A program made the position numbers and the translations under genes. From contig OZ237776.1 in NCBI GenBank assembly GCA_965178125.1, positions 1-64,000 of the forward strand: DNA of 64,000 bases. Direction: 5' to 3'. The stretch's first letter is position 1. Each line of letters starts with the position of its first letter. This DNA is from Bilabrum cf. latius (Eukaryota > Bigyra: Bicosoecida > Bigyra > Bicosoecida). The notes under the pieces are model-generated. The model was not told where the DNA came from. It made no database searches and saw only the letters and a list, made by a program, of their open reading frames with translations. Shown here one piece after another: positions 24,301 to 36,600 of the stretch.

Positions 24301-26927
24301 GACACATGCTGGCTAGTGCGACCAAGACCGCCGCCGTGCGACCGAGGGGTGCGACCCTGCGGGCTGCGGCAGCGCGGGGCGACTGGCGCGCTGCAGTTCT
24401 CGGCTCTGCAGCCGCAGTGGCAGCCAGCGAGCGGCTTCACGCGGGGGGGGTCTGCCACGGGGACTGCAAGGGGGACAACGTGCTCCTGTACTGGAGACAC
24501 CCCCCCATGGTGGGGTCAGAGGGGGCCCCTGGGTCCTCTGTCCCCGGGGCGGGGTACAGCAGGGGGGAAGCCGCCACGGCCCGCGACATCTCTGGCAGCC
24601 TCCATCTGCCGGCGGGCGTGTCCCAGGAGCAAGGCATCGGGTGGGGGCCCAGCCAGTCCTCCGTGGGGCGCATGAGGGCGTGGAGCAGCGCGGGGGCACC
24701 CCCTGGGCCGAACCCCGGGGGTGCGGGGATTTCCCCTGAGATATCGGGGTAGGTTGGACCCCCGTCGGGGTCGAGCGGACCCGGACACCCCAGCGTGCTG
24801 CAGCTCGGCAGCCATCGCCCTCCCGCCGCCGACACGCCTCCGCCGCGGCACCGCATCGCGATGAGGTCGCACTCGTCACGACGCTTGATGCAACACGAAT
24901 CCGCCGAGTCTGGGGCGGGTAGCAGCGTGGCGGGAACGGTGGACACCCTGAGCCGCCCCCACCACGGGGACAACCACCAACCCGAGGACGAGCGCGTCCC
25001 CGTTGCGGGGGCGGCGTGGATTGACGCGGGCGAAGCGGCCGTGGATCTTCGGTGGGCCGCGCTGTACGAGACGCAGTCCCTGGATTCCGGATTTGGTGTG
25101 ACGAGTGAGGACTTGCGGGCGGCGTCCAAGGCCGCCGCAGCCGCCGCTGAGCCCGGTGTGCTGCTGCCCCCCTCGGCGCTGGCCTGCATCGCCTGGCACA
25201 GTCGAGAGGGGGCCCGGGGTGCTCTGGCTCTGCAGGCCCCGGAGGTGCTGATGGCGGGGGCGAGGGGTCCTCTGGCGCAGGCAGTGACTGCCAGCCGAAG
25301 AGACAGGGAGGGTGCGGGAGGCAAGGGCCAGGGCGGGGTACCGAAAGGGGTGCTGCAAGCGATCGGGGCCGGGGGAGAGCGGTCTGGCCTCGATTTGTTC
25401 TCTTTCTCGCCGATGGTGCTGGCCGGGTTGGGCCCCTACAGGCTCGCCAGGCGGCTGGGCTGCGTGCCTGGCCAGCTGCCCGTGGCACTCAACGGACACA
25501 TGGGCATCAGCGGTGCGGCCATCGTTCCCGTCCCCGTGCTGGCAGACCGGTGGGCCCTGGGTCTGCTGCTGCTGGAGGCCGCACTCGGGGGAACACACCC
25601 GCTGGCGCCCGCGATGCTGGCGGCTGATGTGACGAGTGGAAGGAACGTTCGTCGGGTTCCCTGGCTGGAATCGGACGACAAGTCGCCGGGTGCCGGCCTC
25701 GCAGGGAGCAGCGGAGCCTCGTCCGCTGTGGTGCCCAGGCTGCATGCTGTACATGGGGGTGCGCGGGGGCGGGTCATCAACCGAGGGGGCGGAGGGGGCG
25801 GCGGTGTGGCTGGCAGGATGCTGCGGCTGCGGGCCCGTGACACGAGCTTCGAGGTGGGGGCGGCGATGGAGAGCGTGGGGGTGAGCGGGGCGGGGCTGGG
25901 GGACCTGGAGGCACCCCTGGGGGAACTGGGGGACACACCACCAAAGAGTCGGGGTCTTGCGCCCCCGCCGCCTACGGTGTCTCCATCCAACAAGGGCAGT
26001 GGTGGTGGGGGCGGGGGGTTCGGCGGCGGGGGCCTGCTTGATTTCCCCCAGCTGTACCTTCGGGCCACAGGGGCGGGGGGTCAGCACGGGTGGGGGGTGC
26101 CTAAGCTGCTGACCCCAAGGTGGGGGCAGGGGCTCGGAGGGATCCAGGTGGTTCAGGGGTAGTCTCCTGGCATGGGGCGGCGTGCCAAGAACGAAGATGA
26201 AGATGGCGCCGCGCTGCTCCCGTTCCGTCGGCCCGCGGGCGGAGTTGGCCGTCGGTCGGTGAACGGCTCTATCAGTCGCAGCTGCGGTGATTTCCTGGCT
26301 CGTCTGTCGTTCTCCCGGGGCAAAGGCGGCGACATGGCCGGGCTCGGGTTCGGTCTGGATGAGTCGGGGGGTTCTTCGGGGGGGTTGAGGGGGGGGTCGG
26401 GGGAGCGAAGCGGGGGCTGGGGGCAGGGTCAGGAGCAGGGCACGGGAAAAGATGGAGGCAATCCAGTAGACGAGGAGGATGGAGAGGAAGACGATGCCGC
26501 CACTCCACTGCAGCTTCTTCCCCCAGTGGCAATGGAGACACTTCGGGCCACTGCAAGAGTGGCGGTCCGTGCCCGCAGGCAGGGTCTCCTCCCGTGGGAG
26601 GCGGGGCCCATGACGGAGGCAGGGCTGGTGCGTGGCATCCTGACAGCGGCCAGGTCGCTCACTGCTCGACACCCGGCTGCGAGGGCCCCTCTGCTGACTG
26701 CGGTGGATCTGTGGCACTGGGCGTGGAGGACTGGGGCAGGGGATAGGAGGAGGGATGGGGATGGGGATGGGGATGGTGGGGTTGTGCAGGGTGGCAAGGG
26801 TACAGCAGGTGACAGGGGCAGCGAGGGGGCGGATGGGCTGCATCTGTAGAATCATGTTAGCGAGGCATCGGGGTCTGGAGGCGGGGGGGGGGATGAGGGC
26901 TGGTTGGGAGGAGTGCATATGACGTAA
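9390..26927 (+). CDS. Giant (~5,845 aa) Ser/Gly/Ala-rich protein with C-terminal protein-kinase-like domain, single exon, ~22 internal TAG (Gln) codons
   Basis: One frame runs from ATG 9390 (MESDSAANRIHTLQ...) to TAA 26925-26927, interrupted only by TAG. I checked the joins between the open segments (about 10727, 11024, 12872, 13823, 14276, 15107, 16442, 17660-17702, 20321, 24752, 26162, 26849) and found no TAA, TGA or frameshift. Residues ~1-4600 are low-complexity Ser/Gly/Ala/Gln with acidic and dipeptide-repeat patches. Kinase-like motifs follow: GAGAFGTV G-loop (~4675), LAVKS Lys (~4783), HGDCKGDNVLL catalytic loop (~5023; CHGDCK replaces the usual HRDLK), IDAGEA as the likely DFG equivalent (~5211), APEVL (~5284) and DRWALGLLLLEA (~5386). 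Long insertions separate the subdomains. The G-loop and catalytic Asp/Asn are present, but the altered DFG leaves activity uncertain. No family can be named beyond protein-kinase-like. Confidence 0.8.
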
Positions 26928-27610
26928 AGATCGGAAATGGTGGTAATTGGAGGTATTCACAGAATTGATAGCCACATCCGGGATTGCCTGTAGGCCTAGT
27001 AGCAAGTCGTGTCTATTTCCAGTGAGTCTCAACCTTTTTTTTTGGACGCCTTGCCCTCTGCACTACAAGCCATTCTTTCCGAGTGCCATATTTTGTGTAT
27101 TGTCCCGCTAGTGGTGCAATCCTATCCGAAAAATAAACCTAAGGGATAACTTCTAGTCTTTACAGCCGAATGGGGTTCGGTATTGGTGGGGTCGCAACCA
27201 GTTCGTGCGACCAAGCCAACGGCTTGCTTTGCGAAGAGGTGGGCATTTCTCGTTGATGTGATAAGGGACGCAGTTTGACTTTTCTTCACTGCGTTCGGGA
27301 GAGGGACGCAGTTTAACATTTGTCGCTGTCAACCCTCCCGACCCACTCAAGCAGCATCTAGTTTCAATCGAATTGCAAACTTTTAACAATAAGGCGATTG
27401 TAACGTGATACAGCCTGAAAGACATTATTTCAAGAAACAATGCAAGCAAATGATGCCCACGGAGGCTCGACTTCAGAAGGCTCTTTATATGCCTTATAGA
27501 CTCTTATGTTTAATATTGATCGCCTCCGTCGGCTTGTAGCAAAGCGTACCCTGGCCGGCCCGGTAAGTTCTGTCGCATAGCATTGTAGCGTCGGTCAACC
27601 ATGTGCCTTC
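26928..27610. other. Spacer between the two giant genes
   Basis: Lower-GC sequence. The frame of the downstream FG-GAP gene stays open upstream to an ATG at 27440 if TAG is sense, so part of this spacer (27440-27610) may be coding N-terminus. No other gene or repeat is seen. Confidence 0.45.
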
Positions 27611-30600
27611 ATGCATGATCGAAGATACAGTGGGAACAATCGCAAATTGATCTGTGTCAGTCTGCAAGTGCACTGCACACTCCAATGTATGGATCATCCG
27701 CACCGCAGATATCCTCCCTTTGCAAGACAGCCCAAAACACGGAAACTCGAAGAGTCGCATTTATCGCGCAATGATGGAGAAATCCAAGGTTGGAACAAAA
27801 TATCTACCATGTATGGTAGCTTTGCAGGCGAACTCAGTGATCAAGACGAGTTTGGAAGTTGCATCGCGGCGCTGGGCGACCTGGATGGGGATGGGGTAGG
27901 AGACATTGCTGTCGGGGCCCCACGAGACGACGATGGAGGTCAAAATCGTGGGGCAGTATGGGTTTTATTCCTATATTCTAATGGAACAGTGAGAAGGCAC
28001 CAGAAAATATCGGATATAGAAGGGGCTTTCACGGGGCATCTGGACAACGCGGACCATCTCGGCAGGTCTGTGACATCGCTGGGCGATATGGATGGCGATG
28101 GTGTGGCGGAGTTAGCTGTAGGCGCGCATTTAGATGCCGATGGCGGTTTTGCACGAGGCGCGGTGTGGATCTTGTTTCTGAGATCCGACGGCACGGTGAA
28201 GCGGCACCAGAAGATCTCTGACACTGAGGGAGGCTTCACTGGGTAGCTGGACGATTCGGATGACTTTGGCACTTCTGTTGAACACACGGGCGATCTGGAC
28301 GGCGATAGGGTACTGGATATGGCCGTAGGCGCACCCTATGATGATGACGGATGCGATGAGAACTGTGGCGCTGTGTGGATCCTGTTTCTACGTGCTAACG
28401 GAACGGTTCGAATACATCAGAAGATATCCCAACTCGAGGGCGACTTCTTTGGCGAGCTGGACGATCAGGACTGGTTCGGATATTCTGTAGCTTCGCTGTC
28501 CGATCTCAATGGCGATGGGGTGGCGGATCTGGCTGTGGGAGCTCTGAATGATGATGATGGCGGTAGCAATCGGGGTGCAGTTTGGGTGCTGTTTCTGCAC
28601 TTCAATGGCACTGTGAGGAGTTATCAGAAGATCTCCGACACGGAAGGGGGTTTCACGGGGCAGTTGGATGATCGAGACAGTTTTGGCTCGTCTGTTGCAT
28701 CTTTGGGCAGCTTGGATGGCGATGGTGTAGTGGACATTGCTGTAGGCGCAGAGAGAGGTGATGACGGTGCATCTGGGAACGACAACCGTGGTGCAGTGTG
28801 GGTGCTTTTCTTGAAATCGGATGGCACGGTGGAACGGCACCAGAAGATATCCGACACGGCGGGATCATTTTCGGGGCCCTTACGAAGCTTTGACTACTTT
28901 GGTTCATCTGTGGCATCCGTTGGCGACCTCGATGGGAACGGCGCGGTGGACATAGGTGTTGGGGCAAAATATGACGATGACGGCGGGTCTGGTGATACCA
29001 ATCGAGGCGCGGTTTGGATGCTGCAGCTCCACAGCTCAGCTCGCAGCGTCTTCCCCGTGCCTGTCCTCAACGGCACCTACACCATCGATCCTGCCCTGCT
29101 GCAGGACCCGTGGAGCACAGGCACAGAGGCACACCAAGTCAACGGATCCATGTACTCTGCCGCATCCGCGACCGTTTCCACCGACAACAGGAGAGTCGTC
29201 CTCACCCAGATGGGCTGTGCTTCCTCCAGCGCCACGCTGCCCCTCGGATACCTACAGGGCAGCGTGCGGGTGCAGCTGCCGTACAACTCGAGCATGAGTG
29301 GGACAGAGGCGGAGGAATTCTACTTCATGCTGGTGGCTGGCGGGCGATTGCTGGACTCCCATCGGGGTGTATTCCCCGTCAAGCGAGTGGCGTGGGCTGA
29401 TCTGTACGCAGAGGGACTCAACGGTACTATGCAGGTGGACCTGCTGCTGCGATTCTGGCCCAGGAACGCGAACGTGTACGGGTGCGACGGCAGGGCCCCT
29501 CACCTGCTGGCTGACCTCCCCTTCCTTACGACGTCCTGCGGGGGCCCGGTGGTGCAGTCGAGGTGTGCCATGGTGACGAGTGGGACCAACTCGATCGAGG
29601 TGCGCCTGGAGGAGGACTCTATCCGGGGGTGGGCTGTAGCTCCTAAGGGCTTTTTGAATATGTCACTGGTGGATGTAAGCGACGATCAGGTGGTGTTTGA
29701 GTTCGGCAATGTGCCTTGTGTTAGTCTAGATGGCTGTCTTGTTGAAGGCTCTACCTGGGACGCATCGTGCGATCGTGTTGTGGCACTGCCGGGTGACAAG
29801 GCAGAGTGCATGATCGACCAGAATGGGGATAATAAGCTTGAGCTGGGATCTGGTGAAGGTGGCAGCGTGTATCTACAGCGAGGGACGGGGCCGCATGTGG
29901 AGCTGCGGACTTGGGTGCAGAGTGACGGTACTGTGAAGTGGCACCAGAAGATCTCCAGTACGCAAGGGGGCTTCACGGGGTAGTTGAACAATGAAGATCG
30001 ATTTGGTATATCTGTTGCATCTCTGGGTGACATTGACGGCGATGGGGTATAGGATATGGCCGTGGGGGCGGGTTTGGATGATGACGGTGCATCTGGCCAA
30101 ACCGACCGTGGTGCGGTATGGATCTTGTTCTTGCAATCGGACGGCACGGTGAAGCGGCACCAGAAGATCTCCGACACTCAAGGGGGCTTTACGGGGCAGC
30201 TTGACATTTCAGATGTGTTTGGCGGGACCGTTGCATCTCTGGGTGACATTGACGGCGATGGGGTATAGGATATGGCCGTGGGGGCGAATTTGGATGATGA
30301 TGGTGCATCTGGTGACAACAACCGTGGTGCGGTATGGATCTTGTTTCTGCAATCGGACGGCACGGTGAAGCGGCACCAGAAGATCTCCGACACTCAAGGG
30401 GGTTTTACGGGGCAGTTGGACGATCACGATTGGTTTGGCAATTCACTTGATTGTTTAGGCGATCTAGACGGTGATGGGATATAGGACATGGCCGTGGGGT
30501 CACTTTTCGATGACGATGGGGCACCTGGTGAGAACAACCGTGGTGCAGTGTGGATCTTGTTCTTGCAATCGGACGGCACGGTGAAGCTGCACCAGAAGAT

Positions 30601-33600
30601 CTCCAGTACGCAAGGGGGCTTCACTGGCGAGCTGGACAACGGTGATTTTTTTGGCGTATCTGTCGTATCTCTAGGGGATCTGAATGGCGATGGGATATAG
30701 GACATGGCTGTGGGGGCACATGAGGATGATGACGGTGGGATTAACAGAGGTGCGGTGTGGATCCTGTTCTTGCGATCCGATGGCACGGTAAGGCGGCATT
30801 AGAAGATCTCCGACACTCAAGGGGGCTTTACGGGGCAGCTGGACGATGATTATAGGTTTGGCCGGTCCGGTGCATCTCTTGGCGACCTTGATGGCAACGG
30901 AGTACCGGACCTGGCTCTAGGAGCTCCACAGGATGGAACTAACAGAGGCGCGGTGTGGATTCTATTCCTGCGATCGGATGGAACTGTGCAGCGGCATCAG
31001 AAGATCTCCGACACGCAAGGGGGCTTCACTGGCGAGCTGGACGATAGTGATTGGTTTGGCTTTTCTGTCGTATCTCTGGGCGACCTAAACGGCGATGGGA
31101 TATAGGATATGGCAGTGGGGGCACAACTAGATGATGACGGTGCGAGTGGCGATAACAACCGTGGAGCAGTGTGGATTCTATCGCTCGCCCCCGTGATAGA
31201 CCCCTCCAGTATCCCACCTGCCCATCGACTCCTCCCCGTCCCTGGCACTGCATCCAGGCCATCCTCGACATCCCCTGCCTGTTTGGAGGCCTCCATCGGG
31301 AGCCTGCAGGCCAGCCAAGGAACGTTCATTCTCATGGAAGGCGAATCCCTGCAGATGGACAAACAGGCGGGCACGGACCCAGGGACGGGGCATCACAGCT
31401 GGGTCAGCATGGGACGGCTGCATGTCAGGGTCGGAGCATTGAATGGATCGGATGCACCTGCTGTTGATCGATCTCCCGCCGGTATGGAGCTGGTCCTGGA
31501 CGGGAGTGCCGTGTGCTCGCTGGGGTCTCTGGGCGCGGGGGATGGATCTGTGTCAGTGCTGGTGGGGGATGCATCGAGGGGGCAGCTGTGGGTGAGTCGG
31601 CTGGGGACGGGCACAGCGGGAGAGAGAGCGGATGACGATGGGGCTGCGGGTGCAGGTTGGACGACTCTGCCGACTGTGGTTGTATCCAATACGACGATTG
31701 CCCGCGGGCCCGTCTCCCTGGGTGCATCGGTGGCGTACCTGGGCCGGTCGATACTCGGCCCCATGCGGCTGCATGCCCCCGTGGTGGCGGCGGGGGCACC
31801 TCAGCAGGGCGAGCTGCACCTGCATGCACTGCATCTAGTGACAGCCAACACCACCAGCAGCAGCACTTCTAACCCGATAACTGCCTGGAATGGGACCAGG
31901 ATCGCTTTGATATCGTCTGTCACGGGTGCAGCTGGCGACAGCTTCGGGGCATCGCTCGAGTACCTGGGCCCAGTGCGGGAGCAGGGGCAGGGGCAGGGGC
32001 AGGGGCAGGCCACGAGCGAGGTGTCGATGCTGGTGGGCGCGCCTGACTGGAGGGACCTGTCGCTGTCGGGAGAGGACAGGCGGTTCGGGGCTGTGGTGCT
32101 GCTGCACCTGGCTGTGGGCGAGACCGAGGCCGGGGCAATGACCATGTCCCTTTCTGACCACCTGCTGCTGTCTCCTGCCCTGATGCCGCTGCGGCTGGCC
32201 GGGCACTGGCCGGGGCAGTTCGAGCGATCCCGCTTCGGGGTCTCGATCGAGCTGCTAGGCTTTGGAACAGACCGCACAATGGACGTGTTCGTGGGTGCCC
32301 CTGGCTTCAACGACTCTGCAGGGGCCGTGATGCAACTGCGGGTGGATCTCAGTGGCCGGCTGGGCCCGACCCAGAACTCGTCATCGGAGGCAGTTGCCGT
32401 GCTGAGCTCGGAGCGGGCAGAGGCTCCTGTCCCCGCGGGCGTGGGGCCCGGCTGCGAGATGGGTGCCGCACTCGTCACACTGGTTGCGACCAACGCGTCC
32501 ATCAGCGAGCAGGAGGTGCACCTGCTGGTGGCATCGCCGGGGTGTGGGGGGCGCGGGCTGGTGGCGTACAGGGCCAACACCACGGGCCTGCACTCGAGGC
32601 CTCCTTGGATGCTGCCCGTGTCACAGGCGCAGTTTGCCTCGCTGGACTGCAGCAGCGAGCAAGCGCTGTGCAAGGGGCTGAATGAGAGTGTGGTGGGCGA
32701 TGGTATGGGTGCAGCTGCCTTGTCTTTAGCAGATGCCACGGCTCTCGGGGCTGCCTTGGATGAGGCTGATGCGGCATCCAGTTGGGGTGGGGGCGCGTTG
32801 ATGCGGCATGTGGCGCAGGCCGGGTGCTTTCTGTCCCGGGGCCGGCTGGGCGTGGTGGCGTCTGGTGGAGCTGTATCAGTCGGCTAGGGTGGTGTGGATT
32901 GGGCGGGGTCGGCCAGCGGCTGTTTGCCTGTCTATCCCGGTGGTGCAAGCGATGGACTGGCAGTGGTGACCAGCCGTGCAATGCACCTGCCCCGTCCATC
33001 GGAGCTCGGCAGGGTGCAGGAGCTGGGGCACGTGTGGGCAGGTGGACTCAGGTGTCCCACGGCCAGCGCGCATGCCATCGATGCAGGGGCGCGGACCGTG
33101 CTGGTGTGTACCCCGGAAAAGCCCCTGCTGCCGGGTCTGGCCGAGGTGCAGGTGCACCTGCCTGGGGCTGATGGTGGCAGTGGAGGCGGGAGCGGCGGGG
33201 CACTGACGGTGTCGAGCGATGACCCGGCGGGATGCGAGCTGGTGCTGCGTGAGCTGGCCAGCGGGCAAGCCATCGCGGGTGCGCCCTCGGGGTCTGGCAT
33301 GGTGCTGTGTGTGGCAGTGGGCATGCAGGGGGCACTGAGGGTGCAGAGCGGGAGCAGCTGGCCGGCGAGTGTGGGGGCCGGCGGGACTCTGGTCATGGAC
33401 GTGCGGGGGGCGGGCTGGGGCTCTGGAGGCGGGTGGCATGCGAGTGCCCTTGCGCCTGTGGACCGGCTCGGATCCACGGGTGGATTGATCGACCGATGGA
33501 CTCTGCTAGAGGCAGCCGATGTGACTCCTCTGCGACAGCAAGTCACCGGCTCGCTGGGCCCGTATCGATGCGATGGCAATCTGACGGCTGGATCGATGGG

Positions 33601-36600
33601 GTCCTCGCTGCAGTGCACTGCACCTGCAGGCATGGTGGGTGGCCCTGCGTCCCTGTCGATGCACCTGCCCGGGCTGTCCTGGCTGGACACTGCCTCGATC
33701 GTGGTGGAGGACAGCGGGTCTGAGCCAGCCGGCAACGCGTCCCAGCTGCAGCCCGCGTGGGTGGATCTGCCGCCTCCCGTGGTGCAGGCCGTGGAGCCTC
33801 CCAGCGTGGATGCGACCGCGCTGATCGAGAGCGAGGTGAGCGGCACCAAGTTCAACCTCACCCTGCGTGGGACTTCACTCGTCACACCTGACATGAAGGT
33901 GCACGTGGGGGCGGTGTATCTGGGCGGGCAGCGGTGCGACCCGCTGGTGGTGCAGTCTGCCACTGAGCTGCGGTGCTCCGTGCTGCCTCACCTGATGCAG
34001 TCGGACGAGGTGCGCGTGGTGTCGCGGTCCCTGGGGGCGGTGAATGCGGCGGTGGAAGCAGACGGTGCAGCAAGGGCGCAGAGACACGCCCGGGAGTGGA
34101 GGCAGCTGTCGTCTGACCCGAGGGAAGGCCTCGAGGCGGGCGTGTGGGACAGCAACGTGGATCCGCCCCATGTGGTGGAATGGACGTCCAACCAGCTGAT
34201 GGCCCGTGTGAATCCCAGGGTGCTCGGCTCCAACCCGTCACTCGTCAGTCCCAGGGGGGGACAGGTCGTGCAGCTGGTGGGGATCCAGCTGGGCGCGTTG
34301 GGGGGCGGGCTGATCGACCGCATTGACGTGGACGGGGCGCCGTGCGCGAATATGTCCGTTGAGTCCGACTTCGTGGTGCAGTGCACGCTGACGGCCAGTC
34401 CAGGGGTAGAGGGGGTTGTGTCCGTGCACACTCCCTGGGGCAAAGTGTACCCCAGCTCTGCCGGCGTGGTGCGGTTCCTGTCTCCCGAGATCGAGTCGGT
34501 GGTGGTTGACCCTGACACGATCTTCAACGACCTGGGGTCTTCCTACAGAGTGACCGTGCGGGGGCAGCACTTCGGGTCTGCTCGGACAGGCGGCAACGGC
34601 ACCTCCCCGCGGATGGTGATCTCGGGCAAGGAGTGTCCCGTGGTGCGCGTGCTGAGCGACTCTGAGATGGAGTGCGAGGACATCGGGCCGGAGTGGACGC
34701 CCGGCGACTTTAGCGTGCGGGTGCTGCTGTCGGGGCGGGAAGCAGTTGCCCCGACCGCGTTTCAGTTCCAGCCCCCCGTGCAGGTGCAGGCCGCGTCACC
34801 CGAGTCAGCGGATGGCGTGCCTGAGGGGCGGTTGTCTGGCGATGGCGGGTGGATCGTGATCGAGGGCAACGGGCTGGGCAACAGCGTGGACACGATCGAC
34901 AGGGTGCAAGTGGGGCCGTACACCTGCACTCAGCTCGAGATGCTGGCGCCTGCCACTCGGCTCAGGTGCCTGTTGCCTCCGGGGGTGGGCACGGGCCACA
35001 GGGTGCAGGTGGTGTCGGTGCGAAACGGCGAGAACTCGATCGACACCGCGCCTGCCGTGGACTACGCCGCCCCTGTGATCACCCGAGCCACATTCGCGGG
35101 AGGCCCAGACCCGGGCATGGCAGGCATGGGCCGTGTCGCGAGCACCAACGGGAGCGATGCAGCCGGCTCCAGCAACAGCAGCAGCAGCGGGATCAGCAGC
35201 AGCAGCAGCAGCAGCACGTATCCCCGTGCAGCGGCCTACCTGCTAGAGAGCGGTCTGGAGCTGCTGCTGGACGTGACCCACGCGGGTGCATCCCTGACTC
35301 AGTGGGACGGTGTGACGAGTGACGGTGCCGGCGTGATACGGTTGGACGGGCAGGGGTGGAACGCCTCGTGCACCAACGCCACCGTGCGCGGCACACGGGC
35401 CAGCGAGACTTCCCCGCAGGAGAGCGTGATTGTCAGGGTGCAGTGCACGGTGCTGGACTGGCGGGCAGCCACAGCGGCTGCATCGGCCCAGTCGCCCGAG
35501 GATGCGCTCCAGCTGGTGTCCGTTCACTTCAGCGTCGGGGGCCAGAGCGCCACGGGGCAGCTGGAGGACGAGGTGCAGGAGTCGAGTCTGCTGCAGGCCG
35601 AGTCTAGCCCGGGCGGGACGGTGCTGCTGGTGGGTCGGCCGGTGGTGCAGGTGCTGAGCCCTCGTCTGTTTCCGTCCAACGGCAGCGCGGATGCGGTGCT
35701 GGCAGGGGCAGCGAGACGGGCCCAGGTGGCGCTTGGGTCGGCCACTACTGCCAAGCAGGAGCTGGATGCTCTGCTGGAGCGGGCAGGGGTGGGCGCAGCA
35801 GCGGCATCCAGCGGTCGTGCGTCTGAGGTGCTGGATGCGGCCGATGTGGGGTAGATCGCTCGCACGCTGGTGGGCGCGCCTTCGTCTGCTGGGCTGCTTC
35901 AGATCCGTGGGGAGGGGCTGGGAGTGGCTCCGTGGGCCGTGGATCGTGTGGAGGTGGGCGGTGTGCCATCTCGGGTGGTGATGTGGGTGTCTGACACTGA
36001 GTTGCTGGCCTACTGCGAGCCTGGGGTGGGCGTGGATGTGCTGGTGGAGGTGCACACGCTGGGCGGGAGCTCTGAACAGGACCAAGGCGATGATGCACAG
36101 CTGCAGCCGCAGCAGCAGCAGCAGCAGGACGACTTCACGCAGCTGTCCACGCAATCCACCGTCAGCTACGAGCGGCCGCTGGTGGAAGAGATCCTACCGC
36201 CGTACAGCCTCACTGGTCCCCAGGTGTCAGCCGATTTCACGGTGCGCGGGGTGCACTTCGGATTCAAGCAGTCCGACGTGGAGGGTGTGACAGTGGGCGG
36301 GCGGCCCTGCAGTGCAGTGCACCTGGTGTCCAGCACGGAGCTCCTGTGCACCGGCGTGAATGGGACCAGCTGGCCCGGCGGGGCCGTGGTGGAGGTGCAG
36401 GTGGCCCAGCAGACGAGTCCCCGCAACCGGTTCTTCACCGCGCTGGGGCGGCCCGCAGTGACGTCAGTGGCTCCGAGTGGGGCCACGGCGGGGGAGCGCC
36501 TGGTGATTGCGGGCAGCAGCTTGGGCAGGAAGGACGATGACGTGGCTCGGGTGCTGCTGGGGCCGTACGATTGCCTGAACGTGGCGGTGCTGGGCGAGAC

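Noticed and set aside
10638-25638. CRISPR array or satellite DNA formed by the iterated words
   Set aside because: Spacing is irregular (tens to thousands of bases), the words lie inside coding sequence and no regular repeat-spacer pattern exists.
28244-31105. Programmed stop readthrough or selenocysteine/pyrrolysine-like recoding instead of codon reassignment
   Set aside because: The TAGs are too many, in too many unrelated genes and in different contexts, and alignments point to ordinary glutamine.
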